In this document: positions 25,101 through 35,834 of the stretch, piece after piece
Position numbering within the stretch: position 1 is the stretch's first letter
Layout: each line of letters opens with the position of its first letter
Assembly: GCA_013180625.2 (NCBI GenBank)
Contig: SNVD02014754.1
Location: 434,001-498,000 of the forward strand
DNA from: Boswellia sacra
Lineage: Eukaryota; Streptophyta; Magnoliopsida; Sapindales; Burseraceae
Direction of reading: 5' to 3'
Length of the DNA: 64,000 bases
Program-made: the position numbers and the translations under genes
The notes under the pieces: model-generated
What the model was told of the DNA's origin: nothing
Seen by the model: the letters and a program-made list of their open reading frames with translations, nothing else
Database searches by the model: none

Positions 25101-25721
25101 ATTAAAGCATTATTGTATAAATTGTATGATTTGTATGCTTTTTGTGAGAATAAAGGGGCATCTTCAAATGAAATGGTGAGTGAAGGTTCCTCACCATCTA
25201 TATCAGTTGATGTTGATCAATATCAAACTTCTCAATTACCCGCACCCAAACAACATCCACTTGAAAGGTTTCTTCAGGATGAGAAATTGGAACGTTCATC
25301 ACATGAAGTGGAGAAGTGTTTGTCTAATCCAATAGTGCAAGGAAAACAAGATAATTTTGAAATACTAGATTGGTGGAAGGTAAATGTGGCAAACTTCCCT
25401 GTTTTAGCAAGAATGGCAACGGATGTATTTGCTATTCCTATCTCAACCATGGCTTCTGAGTCTGCATTTAGTACAGGCGGACGCATTCTAGATCAATTTA
25501 GAAGCTCGCTAACTCCTAAAATGGTTGAGTCATTAATCTGCTCACAAAATTGGATTACTTACACATTATGTGATGAAATTTTCCCATTCTCAGAGCTGGA
25601 TGAAAGCAAAGATGGGGATCATGTGGTGTTTGGTGAATATGAATCTGTTGTGTCAGGTAAAATACCATTCATTAACCATTTTACTTTTATGTTAGATCAT
25701 ATAGTGATTTTATTAGATTAA
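22172..25721 (+). pseudogene. hAT transposase (zf-BED ... hATC), decayed
   Basis: Plant hAT (ZBED/RICESLEEPER-type) transposase. A splice acceptor (TTTTTTCCAG) just precedes the ATG at 22172 (MASGTGSPNKGQ). The zf-BED domain begins with WDHFKKISGNRCVCNYCGKSF and is split there by a solo LTR, resuming at 23735 with DSKKHGTTNLWKHLNVCP. After a frameshift near 23880 the catalytic core continues: FRRLMRVACPKFEVPSRRT, a stretch with stops at 24114 and 24147, then ITVDNASANETA and the His-Cys segment LHVHCSAHIVNLI. A stop at 24627 and others near 24785 follow. The C-terminal hATC dimerisation domain is clear (ILDWWKVNVANFPVLARMA, ASESAFSTGGRILDQFRSSL). With at least one frameshift and five stops, no active enzyme is expected. 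Confidence 0.9.
22341..23729. mobile_element. Solo LTR inside the hAT zf-BED exon
   Basis: 1389 bp with TGACACATCC...GTTCATCA ends and an exact 5-bp target duplication TTTTG (22336-22340 and 23730-23734). Removing it and one duplication restores the zf-BED reading frame (CGKSF followed by AS-DSKKHGTTN). There is no coding capacity. The text near 22393 (GATGAGTCCGACGTCGATCC) and motifs such as GAAAGTTGTAGATATTTCTC resemble LTRs of Ty3/gypsy Tat-type or LARD elements. Lineage is inferred only. Confidence 0.88.
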
Positions 25722-26214
25722 TTTATAACTTTTGTTTTTGTATTTGTCAATGATAAAGATGTGTCTGGATCTACTATATCAACATTGGAGCGGTTGGACA
25801 TTGAAGCATGAATATTGTGGAGCTAGAACTTGGAGTTGGGGCTTCAAATGTGGGAGTTTGCGGAATTTGGAGTTTGCAGACAATTCAAATTTTAATATTT
25901 TGTTTTGCTTGACTGTTGTGGAGTTTGCTTCATCTCTTGGGTTTGTCTTTGTACTTGTTGTTTTTGTTTGTTTTTAGGAATTTTCTTTATTTACTCATGA
26001 AATTTTATTCATGAGTTTGTGCAGTTTTTTCTCCAAATCTCACATTGTATTCATATTGTCTTCTTGGCATGTTGCTTTGAATTAATTTGTTGTCTTATTG
26101 AAACTAGAAAGATTGTTTGTGGCAACTGCTGCATGCCTGCATCCTCTATTGTCTTATTGAAACTAGAACACTTCAAATGAATCCTCTATTATAACACTAC
26201 AAGAAAAAAACAAA

Positions 26215-26865
26215 TATTTGACTATTTTTAGCCATCAAATATGATCATATTTGACGGTTACTGTGTGTCATATATGTCACCGTCAAATATGATAATAGTT
26301 AACAGTTGGTCAAACAGTCAAATATTTACTACAACATATTTGACTCTTACGAAGTAGTCAAGTTTATATACAATTGGAATCATTTTTTTAGCATTATTTG
26401 ACGGTTTTTGAAAGAAATATTTGACAGAAACCGTCAAATATGACAAAATTAACGGTCAAAATTTTGAAATTATTGTTAATAATATTTGACAGTAACAGTC
26501 AAATATGATGAACCTAACAGTCGAATTTTTTTCATATTTGATTGCTCTTAACCATCAAGTATGTGAGTATAGAATAATATTTGACTCTTTTTTTATAGAC
26601 AAATATTATTATAAAATGATATTTTTAATATTTGTCCGTTTTGATACTGTCAAGTATGACAAAATTTTAACTCATATTTGACTGTTTATTAATACTTGTC
26701 CATTTGAATACTGTCAAGTATGACAGAATTTTTGGCTCATATTTGACTCTTTATTAATACTTGTCCGTTTGCATACTGTCAAGTATGACAGAAATTTTTT
26801 TAGCTCATATTTGACTGTTTATTATTGTCAAGTTTTTGAAAATAGTATTTTTCATAATTATTTTT
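26215..26865. repeat. CACTA left subterminal repeat array
   Basis: At least fifteen near-copies of TATTTGACTGTT / AACAGTCAAATATG in both orientations. Several are grouped in three related units of about 75-100 bp (TACTTGTCCGTTTG...CTGTCAAGTATGACAG). A shorter set with GTCAAATAT is at 34890-34970. Confidence 0.85.
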
Positions 26866-27282
26866 TTCCATAAAGTATGAATATATATATATATATTTAT
26901 AAATATTGTTTAAACAATTATTTATATTATATAGTCTTTCTTGAAAACATGATAATTTTATAAAACTTTAAAATAAATAAAAATTTATGTTTAAGATCAT
27001 GTATACATAAAAGAAAAGCTTAAACACAATACAAATAGAATTATAAGAATATATAGGACTTTATATGGAATGTAGCACTTGAAAACAACCTACTTTCTAT
27101 AATCAATATACATGTATACAATCAATAGAATACCGAAATACCAATCTCTCTTATCATTCCTTCATTTGACCTACTTTCTACAAGACTTTATTCAGTATAC
27201 ATGTATACACATTTCTATATTTGTTTTATTTATGCACACAGGAAGAGGATTAAAACCAAAATAATAGCACCTACCCACCCAC

Positions 27283-28820
27283 CCTTCCCCATAATTATAT
27301 AACTGAATGGACATCTTGCTGAAAGCTTTTCGGACAGGATCTTCACCATCCATCTCCTCCAAGTGATGCGTTTGAAACTAGCAAGTATACTAGTTGCACA
27401 AGTAATAAAGTGATGAGTAAGATATCGTTCCCACGAGGATTGATTCTAATTAAATTTGTTATTCGAAAGCGAAAACAGAATAAATGGGGGGTTTTGTTGA
27501 TTGATTAACTAGATGAAATATTAATGCAAATAAAGAAAACACAATGCAAACTTAATTGAAGTGAGAATTAATCAATGACAGAAATTTGGCTAAGGGATCA
27601 TTCTCTACTATGGATTTGCGAATAAATCATCTAATTGTCATCCAATTACACCATTGAAATTATCAACCGTAGATAACAACAAGCTCTATTATCCCAATCT
27701 TTCCTTACTTTGTTGTTAAATAAAACAAGCTCTTTATTTAATCTCTAACCATTAAACAACCTAGAACAAGCTCTCTAAGTTTAATTCAATGGAAGCATTA
27801 CGATAAGAAAGATAGGTTGATCTAAGCAATAACCACACAAGCTCGGATTATTTAACTTAGGTTATATTCTCCAATTGCAATCTCTGATCACAATTTTGCT
27901 ACTAATGATTAGAAATTCAAGACAATTACGGATCAAGATTTCTAGTCTAGCAATAGACAATATCCAGATTATATTCAGTTGGCCACCCAAATACAATCCA
28001 GCAAGCAATCATAAGCATTAAACATGGGAAAATACAAGCAACTTCAATTAGAGAATTGGATAACAATTCCTTGCACAATCAATTCACAAAAACCATATCA
28101 AGGGCTTTGAAATCACCCTCAACCAATTCAGATTTAGTTACACATATTCAGAACAATACAAATACAATACAATATGGAGACATTCCAGAAAATGAAAGGG
28201 AAAGGGAAAACTTAGCAAATTTGATGAAAATCTATTAAGATTGTAGTTCTCCCTCTTTCCAAGCCTTCTTTCTCCTTCAAGAACTCCAGGAGATGAGAGA
28301 AATCCAGAGCTGAAGCCTCCCACACGTTCTCCCCTCTTCAAGTTCTTCAAATAAAACCCTAAAATGTGTTTATATACTCTGCTACAGTAACCTGCTACAG
28401 TGTCCCGTATTATACATGCTACAATTATTTGTGGAATTACATTTCTACACTTCTCACACTGTTTTGATTATAACTTTCGGTACACTGAATGGATTTATGA
28501 ACCGTAAATTTCTCTAGAAAATAGACTTCGAGAGCTTTCCAACGGTATATAACATGTTATCCGGTTCATTGTATATCAATACAATTAAATCCGAGAAGAT
28601 GGTTGACTAGCAGAGGTGAAAATGAAGGGTTTTACTTCATTTGGTGCAAGTTCCTCCAAAACTCCTACAAACATCAAAACCACACAAAAACATAAAAATA
28701 CCAAGGATTATAGCAAAGAAAGATAGATGAATTGATATGAAAATGATACATAAATAGACACCTATCACCAAGCAATCTGCAACTCCTCCCCGACAAAACC
28801 CATCTTCCCACATCAACATC
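27283..28820 (-). pseudogene. Captured exon of an RSS3/LHW-like bHLH-MYC_N gene, split by a solo LTR
   Basis: On the minus strand, after an acceptor-like ATTGAAG, an exon begins at 28820 with MLMWEDGFCRGGVADCL. After removing the solo LTR (27364-28767) and one CCAAG duplication it continues EEMDGEDPVRKAFSKM and SIQLYNYGEG, ending at a GT donor near 27283. This matches the N-terminal bHLH-MYC_N region of RICE SALT SENSITIVE 3-like (WNK-related) proteins, nuclear regulators without kinase activity. Only this about 129-base exon is recognisable, so it is a transposon-captured fragment, not a gene. The identification is from memory of the family consensus. Confidence 0.72.
27364..28767. mobile_element. 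Solo LTR inside the CACTA element
   Basis: 1404 bp with TGATGCGTTTG...CACCTATCA ends and an exact 5-bp target duplication CCAAG (27359-27363 and 28768-28772). Near the start are GTATACTAGTTGCACAAG and TATCGTTCCCACGAGGATTG, and near the end AGAGCTTTCCAACGGTATA, all familiar from plant Ty3/gypsy (Tat-like) or LARD LTRs. It interrupts the captured bHLH-type exon. There is no coding capacity. Confidence 0.87.
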
Positions 28821-29604
28821 CTTCAATGAAATCGAGAAATCAGCACAGACATGTACACATACAAAACATGCTATGTAAACATTCATATCACCAAACTAGA
28901 AAATTTACACCAAAGAGATTTACAAGTTGAAGTAACAAATTAGCTAATATCCATCCGGCATGGCCAATTATAATAACGATCAGAATGAGTCCAATCAAGA
29001 ACTAAACGCACCGTTCAGGCCCTTCCAATGTAATAACCAGCTAATAGAAATTAAGCAAATAAAACAAGAGGCTTACTAGTATTTTTAAGTAAACAATCAA
29101 AATAAACTGCAGAAAATAAAAGGCAAATAAACTACAGAAAATAAAAGGCAAATAACACCAAACAATCAACCAAAGAAACAACAGAGAACAAAACTAATAC
29201 CAATTCCTCTTCCCACCAAGATTCCCAGCTTTCTTCCCCTTTAACTCCAAAATATCTCCTTTTAGTATAAGTGTTATCATATACATAAATTAAAGAAATA
29301 GAACTATGTATCAGCAGTCCAACTAAAATATTATTTTTGAGCATGCAAAGCAATTAAGAACCTGGAATCTATGATTTGACACATATCAAGAATCAGACTA
29401 GGTGAACATCAGATAGGGCTGGCTGCCCCAAATACACTTCAAAACCCCAGTTATATGTGTGTCAAATTCTTTGTGCAAGTCAACAATGCATTTGGACAAC
29501 ACATAAGAGATAGTGACCACTCCAATAAAAGCAACAGACAACCAAAACAAATTCCACAAATTATCACAAATATAATTGTAGGTGGAACATCTAGGAACAT
29601 ACAC

Positions 29605-29714
29605 CCGACGAGAACTTTCGGATCTCCACCTAAAGGATAGAACTCCAACCCAGCAGTCAAGACAAAGTCTTTAAAATTTGAATGAGTTGCTAGTCTAACG
29701 CGATGACCATAGTC
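29605..29714 (-). pseudogene. Captured exon of a sterol 3-beta-glucosyltransferase (UGT80)
   Basis: A 110-base exon with intact acceptor (CGTGCAG) and donor (GTGTATG) on the minus strand. It encodes [20 protein letters not shown] and then [17 protein letters not shown], the N-terminal Rossmann region of UGT80-family sterol glucosyltransferases, which make steryl glucosides. The adjacent exons of the gene are not seen: sequence on either side is intron-like. It therefore looks like a piece of genomic DNA picked up by the CACTA element. I am confident of the family, but not of which paralogue. Confidence 0.85.
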
Positions 29715-30903
29715 CTGCACGAAAATATCCTTGTAAATAAAATTAATCTTTCACATAAAAGCTTTTTGAACTGCTAAAAGCAAAATTCAGTTTCAATTTT
29801 TCACACATCTATCAATCAGCAAGAAGTAATCACAAAATTTGAAATTAACCATTATTCTAAAAGAATGCAAGACAAATATCAATAAAGGTGGCAATGTTGC
29901 AAATATATAAAACTATCTTGTGCATTCATATTGCAACCATGGATCCCAAATATAACAGTAATCTGAGGTATTCGGCATCAAGCATAGTTAAATCAATTTG
30001 AAAAAATAATAATAACTATAATAATAGATAAAAGATTTATAATGGTGAATTTCTATAACTTAAGCTAGAGGACAAAAAACAAAGCACATCCATAGCCCTT
30101 AACTCAATGCAGCCATTCATCTGAACTATTACAGTATTCTTACCAAGTGAAATTGGCTAACAAGACAATGTAATGGCAACATCAGGTCAGAGTTACCTTT
30201 TCAACCCTTAATTTTAAGGGCTCATGGCAAATCTAGTTTGTAATATGTCATAGTCTAGAGAAATTAACTTCCCGCATTCAACTGAAATTAGAAAATTAGT
30301 GTGAGGAATGGAGACACTCCCTAGATTTCTTCCCAAGTTTTGCAACAACAGTTATAGACACGCCATCGGAACTCAGAATCAATGAGGATTCTCTCCACCT
30401 TTCTCAAAAGGCTACTACCACACAGGGAGAACTAAGAATTAAGAACTCTCTCTCCTCACATTAGCCAACCTATAACATGTGCACCTACACCCCCCCCCCT
30501 TCCCTCGAAAAAAAAAAGAAAAAAAAGATCCATGTGCAACATCTGTCTCATCCTGCCTTCCCTTCAATCACCGAACAAAAACACAACTCAATTTTTTTTA
30601 AAAAAAAATCCCATTATATGTACAACATGGGCTTCCAAATAAATGTTGTTTGCTCATCTATGTAGTCTCTTTGGTAAATTTTTTTAGAGAACATAACTCC
30701 AATATTCCCAAAAAAAAAATGGTGACTACATACCTTTAATTGACAATTTTGGAGGTGTTGACAATGATGACTGGAGACCCTCAAACTCCAGAACTGAAGT
30801 GGATTAAATTCAGAAAGAAAAGTAAGCATGAGATAACTGTAATATTTGAATTACAGTTAAAAGCTTTAGCTGCTCATACCAGATACTAGAATGGTTCCTG
30901 GCA

Positions 30904-31095
30904 TTGGAGGCAGAACCTGGTAGTCCAACGAAGCATAGAGCAGATAAGAGAGATCAAGCAGTTATTGCAAGCTGTACGATTGATTTTTTTGCATTTGACA
31001 ATTTGAATAGATTGCTTCGGAACAAGTGCATGGTGCAGCTTTATAGCTCCGAGAGATGGGATTGGATGGAAGTACAAATTTGGGGTTGGACTTGA
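30904..31095 (+). other. Coding-looking segment in CACTA, unidentified
   Basis: A 63-codon open frame (ASCTIDFFAFDNLNRLLRNK, SSERWDWMEVQIWG) with balanced residues, unlike the surrounding AT-rich DNA. I recognise no family. The opposite strand is also open across it, so coding status is uncertain. It may be another captured fragment. Confidence 0.25.
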
Positions 31096-32460
31096 CTGGC
31101 AGGTTTCATGAGAGGGGGTCCCATGGCATTCTAGCTATTATCTAGCCACTACAAACGCTAGAAAGCCAAATCTCTCTTTTTGTCTCACTCCAAGCCTGAA
31201 AGACTCGGAGAGTCCTAGTCTTTTGCAACCATAACGTCCAAGTCTTGTGTCACATAAGAATTGAAATAAACTAGATAGCAAGTAAAAAGTAGTCGATCAG
31301 CTACTTTTCGCTATTTATGAACGGGTTATTCTAAATGTGCCTGGATGATTAACGGATCATTTCTCAAGTGTATGGCTGTGTTTGAGTATTAATTATTTTT
31401 GAACAAAAATTCTTGTCCTTTTTTGGACACCTTGTCCTTTTTTGAGAGTCCATAATGACTAGACATCAATAACTGTTGGTATAATACAAATTTTCATATG
31501 GATATTATCTTTATCAAAGTTCTGATCATAGTTGCTAAGCAGTCCTCTAGCCCCCATCTTCATGATTGCACATTTCTTGTGCTTGATCACGTTAATTAGT
31601 CATCCATATTATGATATCACGTTAATTTATGCAATAAAATCTATTTAGTTAACACAATTACATGTTATCAAAAGATATAACACTATCCTAATATCAAAAT
31701 ATTATCCAAATATTCATTTAATCTTTCAAACGGAGTTAGTCTTTCAAATGAGTATATACAAATTTAGAGCAAAAAATTTACACAATTGTATGAGATGATA
31801 AATAATACTTGCATGCTAAAACCGAGTTTGTGTTCTAATTATAATGCAATACTTATATCCAATATTCTGTCTATTATGAATTTTTTAAGTTTTTAAGTTT
31901 CACATTTCTAACTTCACAATCCATTAGAAATAATCCCATGTTGTGACTTTATATTGCAATAACACTAAAACTTCATTCAATTTTGAATTAACCAAAGGGC
32001 AAATGATTAACGTGACAACATCGAGCTAAGAAGAGATAAAACAAATGGATCCAAAGCTAAAAACCTTGCAAAATGAATACCCGTCAAAAAAAAAAATCCA
32101 ATCAAGATCTGATTGTACTAAGCCCTAGGTAGTGATATCACAAATGAACCAAAAAAAAATGATAATATAATAAAAAAATGATAATATAAACATTAAAAAG
32201 AAAAACCTTTTTTATTACACCATCTCTGAATGCATTTCCGATGAGCAAACTACATGAATAAATGGACAAGTCAGCGGAATGTGATTTAAGTCCCAAACGA
32301 GAATTATATTCCAAGAAATCAAGAAAGCAGAGTTTGGAGATCATATTACAATGCATTGCAGTAGTCTACCCAAATTAACAACAAAAGATACATCAAAAAG
32401 CTATGATAAGAGAACCTATAACCATTCTACTAAACAACATTGTAATATCTGCAGCTCTGT

Positions 32461-32594
32461 TTACAGCATTTCAACATATTTTGGGTATAGGTCCTTTTCA
32501 ACGTAGTAATTCTTGGCACTATCATGTAATGCAGGCTTAGTGATTCTACAACTACATATTTCACCGCATGAGAAGTTTAATGTGGAAAAAGACA
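32461..32594 (-). other. Possible captured 3'-terminal exon, unidentified
   Basis: On the minus strand a frame reads CRITKPALHDSAKNYY then VEKDLYPKYVEML and ends at a TAA (32461-32463). An acceptor-like ATGTAG lies just upstream of CRITKP. The composition is protein-like and it follows the same strand as the two recognised captured exons. No family is recognised. It could belong to either captured gene or a third. Confidence 0.35.
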
Positions 32595-34169
32595 ATTAAA
32601 TCTTCAGCTAATTGGATGATGCCAGGACTATGACTCTCAAAAACATAAACATATAGAGTTAAAACTGACCAGAAACAAGGATTCATTTCAAAATTTTGAT
32701 ATAGTGGTTAAGAGGAATACAAATAATAGATTCAGTATAATGTCAGAACATCAAATTGACAATGCAACCTGATAAATCCCATTAAGGCATGACAACTCGA
32801 ACAAGATAGAAGGATTATTTGTCTAGAAATAATGTTTAAGCATCCATTTCAAAAAGCCTCTTTTGAAACCACAAATAAAAAAAAAGAAAAGTGGCTAAAG
32901 TGTCATTATTTGCCAAACAATGACACGGTATAAGGACTAAAAAAATCAATCCGCGTTAAAAAAAAAAATTAAAAATGCATATGTATATTGCATACAAGCC
33001 CAAACATCATGAAACAAATTTATTTCATATAAAAATCACACGCGCCTAAGCAACAGAAATCAATGCCGATATATAAACTAGATGACAGGAAGAAAAATCA
33101 TAGAATAAACATACTAATACAAATGTAGTATGCTTAGATTCACACCAGTTCTCCAGACTTGCTGTTATTAGTAAAAGAAAATAATGTTTAATAGCAAAAT
33201 GAATCTAAAATTACTATTAAAACTAGTGCTTTCTTCACAAAATTGATGTGCATGTCACATGGCGAGGCATATTACAACTTAATAAAGAATATTAAGCAAA
33301 TCAGATTAGCAGCAAGAAATAACATTACATTTACTAGACATGAATTTGTTTGCTGTGAGAATGCAGAAAAAGAACAAGCTGTAAAATCTTTTTTTTTTTT
33401 AATTTTCTTTGCCTGTTGAAACCCAAAAGTAGCATATGATGAAAAAAAAAAAGGCAAACTTCCAATCCCTTCCCATTTCTTTTCCCATGTTTTCTTGGTA
33501 ACCAAACAGGAGCTTGTAATCTTTTATTTTTTACTTTAAAAAAAAAAGCCTTTGACCAAACAAATCTACATTACAGTAAGAATAAAGTTGAAGTTAAAAA
33601 TGTTAAATCCACAACCCGGAAAGAGGAAGAACAAACAGTACACACACAACAAGACTCATTAAATGCAAACGCACCCGCCAATGCCCACATACCAAATTCA
33701 CCTCCCAAAAAAAATAATAAATCAAAAATCAAAAGAAAGGTAGAACAGATGAAACATGTATATATATTTAAAAAAAAGGATCAAAATTGAACTCTAAATG
33801 AAAAAGACCTCAAACTGTAACAAATTGTCATTTTAATGCCAGGAAGCTAGCCCGAAAGGTGACAAAATTCAACTTTACTTTGAGGAATTGTTAAAGAGCA
33901 ACACTGGATTATTTGTGGTAAGCTACCGTTATTGAATAATTACGACCAAAGCTTAGCTGCATATTTGACCACTTTATTTTTCATGTTCATCGTAAGAATA
34001 TAAAGGAAGCAAAGCAAGTTGAAATTGGCTTATTCAATTTGTAAAACTGACGGGATTATAGCACTCTCCTTCAGGTATTTGACATGCATTCTGTAACAAT
34101 TTAGTTCTGTAACCTTACACAGAACTAAACGCTCAGAAAGTGAGCTCTAGTTGTTTGAGGTTTTACCTG

Positions 34170-34900
34170 AGAGAAGTCCTCTAAACTGAGACAGAGAACC
34201 TAATCTTCAGCCTTCTTGCATACATCTTCTGCCCTTCTTGCTCCCAACCTTTCCTCCTCTGCACACAACGACACACAACAAGATGAGTTTAAAAACAAAA
34301 AATAAAGCAAAAGAGTGACGATTGCAGTCTAAAAGCAAGAGACAAAGAGAGCCGCAGTTTTGATTTAGAGATAAGATCTTGAACAAATCATCCTCAGTTT
34401 TCTTAAGAAGCTTTGAGAGGGAGGAGATGAGTAAACCGTAGTTTTGATTTAAAAAATAAAAGAGGAATTTTATAAATTAGGGCCGGCCTTTTGTGTCGGG
34501 GCCTTTACTGCCTTATTAGAGGGAGGTGTCATGAGGTGGAGACATCTACGGCTCACTCAATCACAAAGAAGGCAACTTACCAGAGGTGAGAAATCGGAGA
34601 TGCTTATCAACGAATCGAGGGCGTGAGGGAGGGGGCGATGGAATGAGTGAGGGAGGACACAAATCGGTAAGGATTCAATCACTTAATAGAGGAAGGGAGG
34701 GAAGGGACAAGTGATTTCTAGCATAATGGAAGACGCAGAGAGGGAGAGGGCGGAAGAGATGAAGAAAGAGCGGCTAGGGTAAGAGGAAAATGCCGAAAAT
34801 CAGGAGGGAAGATAGTATTTATATAAAATGGCAATTTTGTAATTTTGTTAAATTATAGTAGCATCAAATAAGTGTAAAGGCGGGTTGACTTTATAAAATT
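34170..34900 (-). other. Gene-5'-end-like DNA at the right side of CACTA
   Basis: More GC-rich than its surroundings, with purine-rich and CT-rich leader-like sequence on the minus strand. A stretch reads EERLGARRAEDVCKKAED after a CAG acceptor-like site near 34262. This could be promoter and first exons of a captured gene, but nothing is identifiable. Confidence 0.25.
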
Positions 34901-35108
34901 GTGTTATATTTGACTGAGTTTTAAGGGAACCCTCAAATATACAAAACCAATGCGTCAAATATGTAAAAAATTTCTTGTAGTGTATTGTCTACAATTCAAA
35001 AAATGTTGCATTTCCAAGCTCTTAACAACTCCACCTTTATCAGTGTTTAGACATCCTCTATTGTCTACAATTCACTTGCCATTTGCTTCAACCTGCAAAT
35101 ACAAGGCC

Positions 35109-35670
35109 GTTATAGTTAAATATGATGCAAAAAGGAAAAAAAAAACAAAGCTAAAACAAGCAACCTGCAAAAACGCTGGATAAAATTCGACAAAACTCGA
35201 CGCGCTCGATAGAGCTCGACACGACTCGACATGTAAGTTTCGAGTGTCGGATGCATCATCCGACACTCGATGTCTTCCAAAATAGATTGATATCGATTGT
35301 CGATTGTGAATCCGACACTCGACATGTAAGTGTCGAGTGATGCATCCAACACTCGATGTCTTCTAAAATAGACTAATATCGAGTGTCGGTTGTGAATCCG
35401 ACACGACTCGACATGTAAGTTCGAGTGTCGGATGCATCATCCGACACTCGATGTCTTCCAAAATAGACACGTTCGATACTCGATATTGTCTGAAATAGAC
35501 TGATATCGAGTGTCGATTATGAATCCGACACGACTCGACATGTAAGTGTCGAGTGTCAGATGATGCATCCGACACTCGATGTCGTCCAAAATAGACTGAT
35601 ATCGAGTGTCGATTGTGAATCTGACACGACTCGACATATAAGTGTCGAATGTCGGATGCATCAACTCGAT
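35109..35670 (+). repeat. hAT right subterminal repeat block (direct copy of the left one)
   Basis: Same order and orientation as 14336-14755, starting GTTATAGTTAAATATGATGC. It carries four to five units with ATCCGACACTCGATGTCTTC and TGTGAATCCGACACGACTC. It is about 140 bp longer than the left block because of one extra unit. Confidence 0.88.
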
Positions 35671-35834
35671 ATACCCGATACACTCGACCCGACCCGATCC
35701 CATCCGTACCTTTCGGCTAGTTAAAAAAATTATCCGAAATCGATTCTAATTTATCAAACCCGATGAATATTCAGGTATGATCAGGTATCGTCAAACCCAA
35801 CCCTACCTGACCCGTGCCCACCCCTAGTTTTATA

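Larger units (their letters stand above)
26195..34982. mobile_element. CACTA (En/Spm-type) element without visible transposase, carrying gene fragments
   Basis: Ends CACTACAAGAAA and TTTCTTGTAGTG form a perfect 12-bp terminal inverted repeat of the CACTA class. Flanking trinucleotides TAA and TAT match at two of three positions, so the 3-bp duplication is imperfect. The first 650 bases and the last 100 carry many copies of TATTTGACNGTT and its inverse, the subterminal motifs CACTA transposases bind. I find no transposase (TNP1/TNP2) frame in 8.8 kb. Instead there are exon-like host gene pieces on the minus strand and long non-coding stretches, the pattern of a gene-capturing, non-autonomous element. 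A solo LTR lies within it. Confidence 0.87.
14109..35826 (+). mobile_element. hAT DNA transposon carrying three later insertions
   Basis: Perfect 12-bp terminal inverted repeats TAGGGGTGGGCA / TGCCCACCCCTA and an exact 8-bp target duplication GTTTTATA (14101-14108 and 35827-35834), the hAT signature. Removing it rejoins the outer Copia pol region. Subterminal DNA is rich in CCCGA/TCGGGT. Inside come about 400-500-bp direct repeats at both ends, a TATA-bearing leader, and a decayed zf-BED/hATC transposase on the plus strand. Its original length without nested insertions was about 4.7 kb. It is now inflated by a Copia element, a solo LTR and a CACTA element (itself holding a solo LTR). Confidence 0.93.
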
